Shown piece by piece: positions 25,129 to 32,680 of a stretch of DNA of 56,653 bases. Origin of the DNA: an uncultured Spartobacteria bacterium (lineage in GTDB: Bacteria; Verrucomicrobiota; Verrucomicrobiia; Chthoniobacterales; JAATET01). Within the stretch, counting starts at the first letter, position 1. Every line of letters starts with the position of its first letter. Location: positions 1-56,653 of the forward strand of contig CALGTD010000002.1 in assembly GCA_937901895.1 (NCBI GenBank), given 5' to 3'. The notes under the pieces were generated by a model that worked only from the letters and a program-made list of their open reading frames with translations, was not told the origin of the DNA and did no database searches. The translations under genes and the position numbers were made by a program.

Positions 25129-25548
25129 TCAGAGCGCACCCGAAAACCGCAGGCCGAGATAGACCCAGTTCACCGCCACCGCCGTCACGACCAGCACTCG
25201 CATCCGCCGGAGTTCCTGCCCCGAGATCTCCTGAACCCGCACGCGGGGCAGCCGCAAAAGTGCAACCGCGCCCGCATAGGTGATGCCGACTCCGATCGCC
25301 ATCACTCCGATCGAGACGAGCGGATTCCACGCGAAGGCTCCCGGGAAATCGCCGTTCAGCAGGCAGCGAAATGCCCGCGTTGCGCCGCAGGTCACACAGG
25401 GAATGCCCGTCAGGGCATGGAATACACAACGGGGCGTGGGCAGGTCCGCACGCAGCCATCCCGCTCCCAATGCAAGCGCGGTCAGGGCCACGAGGGCGAT
25501 GATTTCCTCCTCCCGTCCCCGCGCGTCACGAACCCATCGCAGGCGCAT
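25129..25548 (-). CDS. DUF2752 domain membrane protein
   Basis: A 139-residue protein with the DUF2752 pattern: CVFHALTGIPCVTCGATRAF, a cysteine-rich turn between transmembrane segments, followed by a hydrophobic helix (LVSIGVMAIGVGITYAGAVALL) and another near the C-terminus. Function is unknown. It begins 6 bp after the stop of the YIP1/GYF gene, so the two form a likely operon of small inner-membrane proteins. Three to four hydrophobic segments are visible. Confidence 0.82.
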   Translation of the reverse strand: MRLRWVRDARGREEEIIALVALTALALGAGWLRADLPTPRCVFHALTGIPCVTCGATRAFRCLLNGDFPGAFAWNPLVSIGVMAIGVGITYAGAVALLRLPRVRVQEISGQELRRMRVLVVTAVAVNWVYLGLRFSGAL

Positions 25549-25554
25549 CGATCG

Positions 25555-26403
25555 TCATTGCAGGAACTGCATGTATCCGAGGCTGATGATGGCAATGACG
25601 ATTCCACAGCAAATCACCGCCGGCAGCAGGACCGTGATGATCGCGTTCGCCCATGTCGTTGCATGCACCGTCTTCAAACCAACCGCCAGACAGAAAAATG
25701 CCCAAAAGGTCTGCACAATACTGCCGCAGAACGGCACCAGCAAAAGGGCCATCGTCGCGCCATTCACGTAGGCGATCACTCGAAACGTCGCCCAGTAAGG
25801 TCTGCTCGCCGCGCCCAGCATCATCAGAACCCCGTGAAAAATTGCGGAACTGATAAACGCCCCGATGACGAGAAGAACCGGCGCAAACACTGCAAGGACT
25901 CCGGAAATGATCGCGGTAACCGCAGGAGCCGGCTCATCCGCACCCTGCGGCATCACAAATGCCCTGGCCACCTCATAGCAGAGCGACACCACGGTGGCGG
26001 GCCAGCCAACAATGATCGTGAACCCCAACGCACGCAGGATGTTGCTGTCGGCCGGCACGTTGGCGAAGGCTTCCGACGGGGAAAGAAGCACCTTCTGAAT
26101 CGTCTCCACCAACCGCTGGAGAAAGGGTCTTTCCTCCTCCCACGGAGGTGTCGGAGTCGCCGGCGGTGCGGATTCCAAAATCTCGTTGCCCGGCGCAACA
26201 GACGGCAGGGATCCAACCGGAACCTGCGGTTCCTCAACAGCCGGCAGATCCGTGAACGTCGCGAGCGGCTCCCACGTAGCCATTCCTTCCCGCCACGCCA
26301 GATCCGTCGGTAGAAACCGTCCGCTCCGGAGTCCTTCCGCGACCTCCTCAGGACTGAATTGTCCGAGAGTTTGCCGGTCCCTCGCAATGTGGATCCTGCT
26401 CAT
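25555..26403 (-). CDS. GYF_2 / YIP1 domain membrane protein
   Basis: A 282-residue protein. The N-terminal 55 residues (RIHIARDRQTLGQFSPEEVAEGLRSGRFLPTDLAWREGMATWEPLA) form a GYF_2-type domain, expected to bind proline-rich peptides. A proline-rich linker (residues about 60-90) follows, then a five-helix YIP1-like membrane region. ATG 26403 is used because the domain starts there. Function is unknown; proteins of this build are common in Verrucomicrobiota. It is followed by the DUF2752 gene and is divergent from the redoxin gene. Confidence 0.8.
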   Translation of the reverse strand: MSRIHIARDRQTLGQFSPEEVAEGLRSGRFLPTDLAWREGMATWEPLATFTDLPAVEEPQVPVGSLPSVAPGNEILESAPPATPTPPWEEERPFLQRLVETIQKVLLSPSEAFANVPADSNILRALGFTIIVGWPATVVSLCYEVARAFVMPQGADEPAPAVTAIISGVLAVFAPVLLVIGAFISSAIFHGVLMMLGAASRPYWATFRVIAYVNGATMALLLVPFCGSIVQTFWAFFCLAVGLKTVHATTWANAIITVLLPAVICCGIVIAIISLGYMQFLQ

Positions 26404-26480
26404 GCCAGCGTGCCTAGCCAATGCCGGGGACGGGGTCAAACCCGATTGATCGTGCGCCACGGATCGCGCACCATCGCCGC

Positions 26481-27029
26481 ATGCCCACCATTGCCACCGA
26501 TTCCATGCCCGCGGGCACCCCTGCGCCCGATTTCAGCCTCCCGGATGTCGTCACGGGAAATACCGTGTCGCTCGCGGATTTCGCCGAGTCGCCGGCGCTC
26601 CTCGTCGCCTTTATTTGTGCACACTGCCCGTATGTTGTGCACGTTCGAGACGAAATCGTCCGCATCGCGCGCGATCATCCGTCGCTGGCCGTCGTCGCGA
26701 TCTCGTCAAACGACGCGGTGAAGTATCCCGAGGATGGACCGGACGGACTGCGCGAGATGGCGGTTTCGTGCGGGTTCCCGTTTCCCCTGCTCTACGATGA
26801 ATCCCAGGAGGTCGCCCGTGCCTACACGGCGGCATGCACTCCGGATTTCTTCCTTTTCGACGCGGGCCGGAAACTCACCTACCGCGGCCGTCTCGATGAC
26901 AGCACGCCCGGCAATGGCAGGCCGGTGACCGGCGCGGACCTTCGCGCCGCGATCGAAGCGACCCTCGCGGGCAGGGCTCCTGCCGGCACTCCGCAGCCGA
27001 GCCTCGGTTGCTCGATCAAGTGGAAATAG
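26481..27029 (+). CDS. Thioredoxin-fold redoxin (AhpC/TSA family)
   Basis: A 182-residue thioredoxin-fold protein with no signal peptide. The redox site is C46-A-H-C49 in FICAHCPYVVHV; GTPAPDFSLPDVVTGNTVSLADF is the redoxin start and TPDFFLFDAGRKLTYRGRLDD the conserved cis-proline region. The C-terminal tail PSLGCSIKWK is shared by a specific group of small bacterial redoxins. It is probably a thiol-disulfide exchanger or peroxidase-like protein; the partner is unknown. A perfect bidirectional terminator lies 30 bp after the stop. Confidence 0.87.
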   Translation: MPTIATDSMPAGTPAPDFSLPDVVTGNTVSLADFAESPALLVAFICAHCPYVVHVRDEIVRIARDHPSLAVVAISSNDAVKYPEDGPDGLREMAVSCGFPFPLLYDESQEVARAYTAACTPDFFLFDAGRKLTYRGRLDDSTPGNGRPVTGADLRAAIEATLAGRAPAGTPQPSLGCSIKWK

Positions 27030-27059
27030 AAAGCGCTGGCGGCGGCCGCCATTGAACAA

Positions 27060-27091
27060 AAAAGGCGGACAGGTTGCCCTGTCCGCCTTTT
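27060..27091. terminator. Bidirectional intrinsic terminator
   Basis: A perfect 14-bp stem, AAAAGGCGGACAGG (27060-27073) and CCTGTCCGCCTTTT (27078-27091), with a TTGC loop. The A-tract and T-tract at the ends make it work on both strands. It lies between the convergent redoxin and DUF4965 genes. Confidence 0.93.
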
Positions 27092-27110
27092 CGCAAGCTT
27101 TGTCCGAAGA

Positions 27111-29681
27111 CTACTCGGAATCGTCCGGGATGACCTCCACGATGCCGACATCGATCATCTGTCCGTGCTCCGTCTGATGACAGTGGACGGCGATCGTGTT
27201 TTTGCCGGGCTTCATGGAAGCACGGGCCTCCTTCGAGATCGGGATGGTGCGGAAGACCGGTGAATAGCCGCCACGCTCGCCGGCTCGGATGCCGTTGATG
27301 TAAACGACCACGTCCTCATCGTGGACGGCCCAGAGTTGCAGATCGGCGTCCGCCGGAATGTCGGCGGGCAGATCGAACTCTCCGCGCAGCCAGATGTCGG
27401 AGTTGTCCCAGCGCGTGTTGGCTTTGGCAACCGAGCCGTCGGTGCCGAAGGCGGCCTTGCCTTCCTTCCAGTCCGCGTCGTTGAACCCGACGGCATACCA
27501 ATCCTCCGCCGGCTGGGTCGTCGTGTATTTCCAGGTCTGCTCGACAGGCACGATCTTCTCGACCTTGGGAGCACGGGGTTGTTTCGCCCAGTTGCCGGGG
27601 ATCTTCTCGCCGGCGGCGGACCATTTCTTCCACGTCGCAGCATCGCCGAGGAGCGGAATGAACACACCGCCGACGACGGAGCGGGCCTTGAATCCGCGCT
27701 GCTTCGGCTCGTTCGTCCAATGCCAGTCGGTCATCGGCACGCGGTCGGGCGTCTCGTTGTAGAAATGCCAGAGCGGCGTGATGAGCGCCTCCAGGTCCTT
27801 CCGGTCGCCCGTGAGCGCACCGGACCAGACGATCCAGTCGCTCTTCGTGTAGGTCTGGCGGCTGTCGAGCGGCAGACCGTATTTGTTCTGCTTCTGCCGG
27901 TAGAATTTCAGCTCGTTCTTCGCGACGTCGGCAGGGAAGAGGTTCAGCCCGAGCAGATGATCCCAGACGAGGTTGTATTTCTGCGACCACGTGCCCGGCT
28001 TGTCGAAGGCGAGGCGGGTGTGATTGCCGTCCTTCGCCTCCTTCATCCAGCGCGCGGCAAACTCCTCCGCGATCTTGCGATACTTCTGCGCATCGGCGGT
28101 ATCTCCGCGCATCTGGCAAAGCATCGCGTAGGCGCCGAGGGCCTGGATCGCCTTCATCGAGAGATTCACGTTGTGCGCGAGATGGCCGGCGAAGTCATCC
28201 GTGCAGAGCTGGTTCTCGGGATCGAAGCCCTTGTCGGCGAGGTATTCCGCCCACTTCGTGAGCGTCGGCCAGTATTTGTTCGCAAACTCCGGGGATCCCT
28301 CGACCTTCGCGAGGGCCGCCATGAGGATCAGGATGTTGCCACTCTCCTCGACGGGCATCTGGTCGCGCTCGCTTTCCTCGCCGCCGCCATACACCTGGCC
28401 GTTGCCCATCGGGTAGGTGCCGATGTCGTGCGGAGCAAACGGGAACTTCCACTGCTCGCTGGATGCATAATCGAGCACCGGAACGAGCATCGCCTTCATC
28501 AACGCGGGCGAAGTGAGCAGGTAGAGCGGCGCGGAGGGGTAGGTGATGTCCACCGTTGCCATGCAGCCGTTGCTGTTGTTTTCCTTCGAAAAGAAGAGCG
28601 CCTCGCCATTCTTGTCAGCCGCGAGACCGTGCGCGGCGAACGACTGGCGGTAGGCCAGGCTTCCGATATCGACGAACCGGTCGCCTCCGGCCTTGCGGAG
28701 ATCATCGCGCAGCTCCTTGTCCACCTTGTCCGCCATCTGCTGCACCTTCCCGTAGTCGGCGGCGGCGGTTTTCAGGAGTTCCGCAGGCGTCATGCCGTCC
28801 TTGCGCCAGTAGGGCTGCAGGTTCTTGTAGAAATACTGCACGGCCTCGACTTCGTCGTAAGCGAGCATCGCAAACTTCGAGACCGGCTGAACGCCCACCT
28901 TCCCGAGGTCCAGCGCGAGCGCGAGCACGGGGCGGCCGTCGCCCGCAGCCTTCGGAAAGTCCGTGGCATCCGCGGACGGGAGTTTGCCATCCTTGCGGAA
29001 GGCCTCCGTGACGGCTTCGAAGTCACCGATCACGCCCTGGGCGCCGGATTCCGGAGCGGCCGCATAGAGGTATCCCCAGTCGATGCGAATGTCGTCGCCC
29101 TTCTTTTCGAGAACCGGCTGCTCCTCGGAGCCAACCTTGAGCACGACGAGACCGTCCACGTCCTCACGGGACGCCGCAACAGTCTGCTCGCGCCGGTTGA
29201 CGGCAATCTCGGAGGCGGCATCGAGATAAACGGAAACCTCGTGCGGCCGGCCGTCGGCGGATTTCACGCTCCAGCTGACATAGGTCACCGGCCGGGACAG
29301 AATCTTCAGATCCTGCGGTATGAGCGGGGAAAGGAACGAAAGCGTCACCTCCACCTTGTCGTTCGCGAAGACGTAGTTCGTCTTCAGCGGGAGCACCTCG
29401 ACGCTCTTTTGCGGAAGCGCAGGGACATCGGACGGCGCATCGCCCATGAGGCGATATGTTTGACCATCCACCCGAATCAAACTCGTGAGCCGGTGTTCGG
29501 CCCCCGTCCAATGTTGGGTCGGTGAGTCCGTCAGCTTGTCGGCCGGGGACCAGATGGAGAAATACGGGGTGTGGGTCACGAGCGGGACCGACGGCGGGCG
29601 AAATGTCTCGGCGCCGAAGGCGGTCGAGAGCATCGCAGCCAGTCCCAGAACGGGTGCGGCAAGGAGGTATCTCATGGTCAT
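27111..29681 (-). CDS. Exported DUF4965-type glutaminase/glycosidase-like protein
   Basis: A protein of about 856 residues with a signal peptide (MRYLLAAPVLGLAAMLSTAFGAE). It has the fungal-type glutaminase-A architecture found in bacteria: an N-terminal DUF5127-like beta domain (PPSVPLVTHTPYFSIWSPADKLTD), then an all-helical DUF4965/DUF1793 region (NGCMATVDITYPSAPLYLL, PHDIGTYPMGNGQVYGGGEE, QMPVEESGNILILMAALAK, WSQKYNLVWDHLLGLNLFP). The last about 140 residues look like a GH2-type sugar-binding jelly roll (FDLPADIPADADLQLWAVHDEDVVVYINGI). The (alpha/alpha)6 fold and extra sugar-binding domain suggest a glycoside hydrolase rather than glutaminase (inference). Starts at 29681 or 29675 are equally possible. 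The 294 bases upstream hold its leader and the terminator of the next gene. Confidence 0.88.
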   Translation of the reverse strand: MTMRYLLAAPVLGLAAMLSTAFGAETFRPPSVPLVTHTPYFSIWSPADKLTDSPTQHWTGAEHRLTSLIRVDGQTYRLMGDAPSDVPALPQKSVEVLPLKTNYVFANDKVEVTLSFLSPLIPQDLKILSRPVTYVSWSVKSADGRPHEVSVYLDAASEIAVNRREQTVAASREDVDGLVVLKVGSEEQPVLEKKGDDIRIDWGYLYAAAPESGAQGVIGDFEAVTEAFRKDGKLPSADATDFPKAAGDGRPVLALALDLGKVGVQPVSKFAMLAYDEVEAVQYFYKNLQPYWRKDGMTPAELLKTAAADYGKVQQMADKVDKELRDDLRKAGGDRFVDIGSLAYRQSFAAHGLAADKNGEALFFSKENNSNGCMATVDITYPSAPLYLLTSPALMKAMLVPVLDYASSEQWKFPFAPHDIGTYPMGNGQVYGGGEESERDQMPVEESGNILILMAALAKVEGSPEFANKYWPTLTKWAEYLADKGFDPENQLCTDDFAGHLAHNVNLSMKAIQALGAYAMLCQMRGDTADAQKYRKIAEEFAARWMKEAKDGNHTRLAFDKPGTWSQKYNLVWDHLLGLNLFPADVAKNELKFYRQKQNKYGLPLDSRQTYTKSDWIVWSGALTGDRKDLEALITPLWHFYNETPDRVPMTDWHWTNEPKQRGFKARSVVGGVFIPLLGDAATWKKWSAAGEKIPGNWAKQPRAPKVEKIVPVEQTWKYTTTQPAEDWYAVGFNDADWKEGKAAFGTDGSVAKANTRWDNSDIWLRGEFDLPADIPADADLQLWAVHDEDVVVYINGIRAGERGGYSPVFRTIPISKEARASMKPGKNTIAVHCHQTEHGQMIDVGIVEVIPDDSE

Positions 29682-29915
29682 TTCAAGAGTTGAGGGAGGA
29701 GCGGGGTCTATTGGGGACTCCACGATGGCAATCTTCCGTGGAGGAGTGGAGCGGGAGACAGCTTCGGGGAGCCCTCGAACCTAACGGGCGTGCGCCGGTC
29801 GGGCAATGAGGGTTCCGGTCAATCGGGCGACATTTTCGGTCACCTCAGGTGATGCCGCCTGCGACGGCCGATCCGAAGCATCGACGCCATCGATTCTCCG
29901 TTCGCAGAAAAGGAT

Positions 29916-29947
29916 CGGGCCGGAGTCTTCTGGGAAACTCCGGCCCG
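29916..29947 (-). terminator. Intrinsic terminator of PEP-CTERM gene A
   Basis: An 11-bp perfect stem CGGGCCGGAGT (29916-29926) / ACTCCGGCCCG (29937-29947), followed on the minus strand by a CCTTTTC tract. It lies 28 bp beyond the stop of gene A. Its sequence is nearly the same as the terminator of gene B. The rest of the gap, 29682-29915, shows no gene. Confidence 0.85.
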
Positions 29948-29975
29948 TGAAAACAACGGTTTGCTTATGCCGGGA

Positions 29976-30300
29976 TCAGCGCCGGCGGCGCAGACGCCAC
30001 ATCGCAAACGCGGCTCCGCAACCAAGGAGTGCCAGCGTTCCGGGCTCGGGCACCGTGGAGGTCACCGTCAGCGTCGCATTCACGTCGCCGTCGAAATCCA
30101 CTCCGCCTGGCAGCGCCTGCAGTTCCTCCAGCGTATAGGTATCGGGCGTGATCGCTTCACCGTTGATCCACAGCGCGGCAATCGTCATGTCACCCTCGAA
30201 GTCGAGGGTGAGCGCCGCCCCGTCCACCAGCGTCAGCACGATCTCCTCGTTCAGCGAGACCGCATCGTGAACCACCAGCCCGGCGCCAGCGGCGATGTCG
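29976..30300. repeat. Direct repeat, 3' end of gene A
   Basis: The 3' coding end of gene A matches the 3' end of gene B (32355-32680) at an offset of 2379 bp. By eye the first 250 bases are close to 90 percent identical, including long exact blocks encoding the ALWINGEAITPDTYTL and PEP-CTERM segments. The match decays further into the genes. Confidence 0.85.
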
Positions 30301-32087
30301 AGATGAGGCACTCCTGCGAGCACGCCACCCACGCCAATCTCCAGGACGCCGCCCTGCACCGCCGAAAACCCGGTGAACGTCGTGGCGCCGGTCAGGGTGA
30401 GTGTGCCCGTTCCCAATTTTGTCAGTCCGCCTTCTCCGGAAAGCGCGTAGGAAATTCCGACATTGAAGTTGTTCGTATCGAATTTCAGACCGCCGGCCTG
30501 AACCGCGATGTCGCCGTCATCGAAGTTGGCAAGGAAGTCGGGATTGGCGGCACCCGCACGAAGCACACCGCCGTTGAGATTCACAAATCCGTTTCCTGCG
30601 CCTTCCGAGATTCCGTCGGCGGTAAAGGTTCCACCCTCGAGATTCAGCTCTGCAACGCTCGTTTCATTCGTGGCAACAATGACCGACTTGTTGATGTAGT
30701 TGGCCGTGCCTTTGATGGTCATGGTGGCGGCGCCGTCGACTCCGAGTTTGGTGAGCGCCCCGAGGTTGGCCGTGCCTCCGGTTGCCTCCCAGATCGCGCT
30801 CTTGCCGGAGAATTCGGAAATCCAGGTTTCGCCGGCGTTGACGTTCAACTCGCCCCCGGTTTGAAGAACGAAGCTCGTCGCTCCATTCACGACAAAGTGC
30901 GTGTTCGTGTCTCCGTTCTTGCTCACGGAGCCTCCATGAATCTCCAGGGTGCCGGAGCTGGCTCCATCGCGACCCACGGCGATCCAGCTTTCCGTGGTCA
31001 CCGAGCCGCCGTTGACCACGAGCTTTCCGGTTCCATGCTGACCGATCCACAGCTCGCTATTCGACTTCACCTCACCGCCATTGACCGTGAGCGTGCCGTT
31101 TGCGCCGCCGCCATCGGCGATGATCATGTGGCGGCCTCCAGAGGGGCCTGTTCTCTCGATGAGACCACTCTCCAGAGTCACGTTGGCTGTGCCGCCATTC
31201 CGGCCAATGACGAGCCAGTCGTCCTTGGACCTGAGGACTGCGTTCTCCGTGATGGTGAGCGTCGCATTCCCTCCTTCGTTACCGATCTGCACCTGATTCT
31301 GGATCTCGACGACCGCGTTCCCCGAGAGAGTGCCGGTGGCGCTGCCACCGTTGTTTCCAAAGATGAAATGCACGCCATCGGGATTGGTAATCCTGCTGGA
31401 GCCCGACATATTCAGGACGCCGTTGCTTCCCGATCCGTCACCAAAGACGACATTCCCGCCGGCGTTGATGGTCATCTGCGAGCCTTCGGACATCGTCAGC
31501 GTGCCGGTGCCACCGTTGCGTCCGACCACCAACCAGTCATTCTGAATCACCCACTGGGAGTCTCCCTTCATCGTGAGAGTCCCCACACTGCCGGCTCCGT
31601 TGCCGACCCAGGTGTCCTGCTTCTCGCTCCCGAGGTAACTGCTCGTGCCCTCGATCGTCACGTGGCCTTCGCCACCGGCGTATCCGATCCGGACCCGCCC
31701 GCCGCTCAAAAAGGATGCGCCGGCAATGTTGTAGTTGCCAACCGACCCTTCGACACCGCCAACCTCATAGGCGCCGGGGCTTTCAAAATCCCCAAAGGGG
31801 ATCGTGGAGATGGAACCTCCGGTCTGGTCGACCGTGCCATTGGTGATCAGGAGGCGGGAGACCGCAATCTCGTCGCCGGTTTGAATCTGGGCCGTTCCCC
31901 CGTTGAGGATGGACGCATTGTCCATTTCCGTGGGGACGGTGTCAGTGCTCCAATTTTCAGGGTTCGTGAAGAGGCCACTGCCTGGATTGTCCCAGGAGAT
32001 CTCAGCTGCACGGGTTCCTGCGAACGGGAGGATGGCTGCAACGGACAACACGCCGACAGCCCATTTACGACGAGGTAGGGTCTTCAT
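29976..32087 (-). CDS. PEP-CTERM beta-strand-repeat protein A
   Basis: A 703-residue exported protein. A signal peptide (about residues 1-28, ending AGTRAAE) leads into AEISWDNPGSGLFTNPENW, the start shared by all four paralogues. The body is a long series of degenerate repeats of about 20-30 residues of the type GGTGTLTMS-x-GS-x-hydrophobic, with repeated VGRNGG/GNGAGS turns, resembling autotransporter-associated beta-strand (beta-helix) repeats. The tail VPEPGTLALLGCGAAFAMWRLRRRR is a PEP-CTERM sorting signal: motif, hydrophobic helix, arginine cluster. Such tails are processed by an exosortase (not in this window), probably for surface or biofilm-matrix display. The leader has a CCCCAAAA/TCCTCC motif instead of a Shine-Dalgarno sequence. 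Confidence 0.93.
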   Translation of the reverse strand: MKTLPRRKWAVGVLSVAAILPFAGTRAAEISWDNPGSGLFTNPENWSTDTVPTEMDNASILNGGTAQIQTGDEIAVSRLLITNGTVDQTGGSISTIPFGDFESPGAYEVGGVEGSVGNYNIAGASFLSGGRVRIGYAGGEGHVTIEGTSSYLGSEKQDTWVGNGAGSVGTLTMKGDSQWVIQNDWLVVGRNGGTGTLTMSEGSQMTINAGGNVVFGDGSGSNGVLNMSGSSRITNPDGVHFIFGNNGGSATGTLSGNAVVEIQNQVQIGNEGGNATLTITENAVLRSKDDWLVIGRNGGTANVTLESGLIERTGPSGGRHMIIADGGGANGTLTVNGGEVKSNSELWIGQHGTGKLVVNGGSVTTESWIAVGRDGASSGTLEIHGGSVSKNGDTNTHFVVNGATSFVLQTGGELNVNAGETWISEFSGKSAIWEATGGTANLGALTKLGVDGAATMTIKGTANYINKSVIVATNETSVAELNLEGGTFTADGISEGAGNGFVNLNGGVLRAGAANPDFLANFDDGDIAVQAGGLKFDTNNFNVGISYALSGEGGLTKLGTGTLTLTGATTFTGFSAVQGGVLEIGVGGVLAGVPHLDIAAGAGLVVHDAVSLNEEIVLTLVDGAALTLDFEGDMTIAALWINGEAITPDTYTLEELQALPGGVDFDGDVNATLTVTSTVPEPGTLALLGCGAAFAMWRLRRRR

Positions 32088-32105
32088 TGGGGGAGGATTT
32101 TGGGG
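32088..32105 (-). promoter_or_regulatory. C-rich leader motif of gene A
   Basis: On the minus strand CCCCAAAATCCTCCCCCA directly precedes ATG 32087. There is no purine-rich ribosome-binding site; instead TCCTCC occupies its place. Genes B, C and D have equivalent leaders. Confidence 0.5.
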
Positions 32106-32294
32106 ATCTACGATCTTGCGATCATAGAAGGGGATTAGACGGCTTACGCTCCCACCATCCCTCAAAAATTTCAATGAGAATTCCGGGCTTTGCACTTTGA
32201 AAAACGGTCAACGCGAATCGGTGCGACGGTTGATGGCGCCAGTCGATGGTGAACGCAAATACCGCCTCGATTTTCGCTTCCACGTGAAAAAAGT

Positions 32295-32328
32295 CGGGCC
32301 GGAGCCTCCACAAGGAAGCTCCGGCCCG
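32295..32328 (-). terminator. Intrinsic terminator of PEP-CTERM gene B
   Basis: An 11-bp stem CGGGCCGGAGC (32295-32305) / GCTCCGGCCCG (32318-32328), followed on the minus strand by ACTTTTTTC. It is nearly identical to the gene A terminator, supporting duplication of gene plus terminator. Confidence 0.9.
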
Positions 32329-32354
32329 TGAAATAGTGGCTAGTGAGGCTGTGA

Positions 32355-32680
32355 TCAGCGCCGGCGGCGCAGACGCCACATCGCAAACGCGGCTCCGCAA
32401 CCAAGGAGCGCCAGCGTTCCTGGCTCAGGCACCGTGGAGGTCACCGTCAGCGTCGCACTCAGGTTGCCGTCGAAGTCCACTCCGCCCGGCAGCGCCTTCA
32501 GGTCATCCAGCGTGTAGGTATCCGGGGTGATTGCTTCGCCGTTGATCCACAGCGCGGCAATCGTCATGTCACCCTCGAAGTCGAGCGTAAACGCCGACCC
32601 CTCCACCAGCGTCAGCACGATGTCGTCGTTCAACGAGATCGTGTCGTGAACCACCAGTCCGGCGTTGGCCGCGATGTCCA
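32355..32680. repeat. Direct repeat, 3' end of gene B
   Basis: This is the second copy of the direct repeat described for 29976-30300. Homologous recombination between the two copies would remove about 2.4 kb and leave a single A/B chimeric gene in frame. Confidence 0.85.

Noticed and set aside
27321..29525. A 734-codon plus-strand open frame opposite the DUF4965 gene
   Set aside because: Antisense shadow of a well-supported gene caused by codon bias at the third position; no signal or domain.
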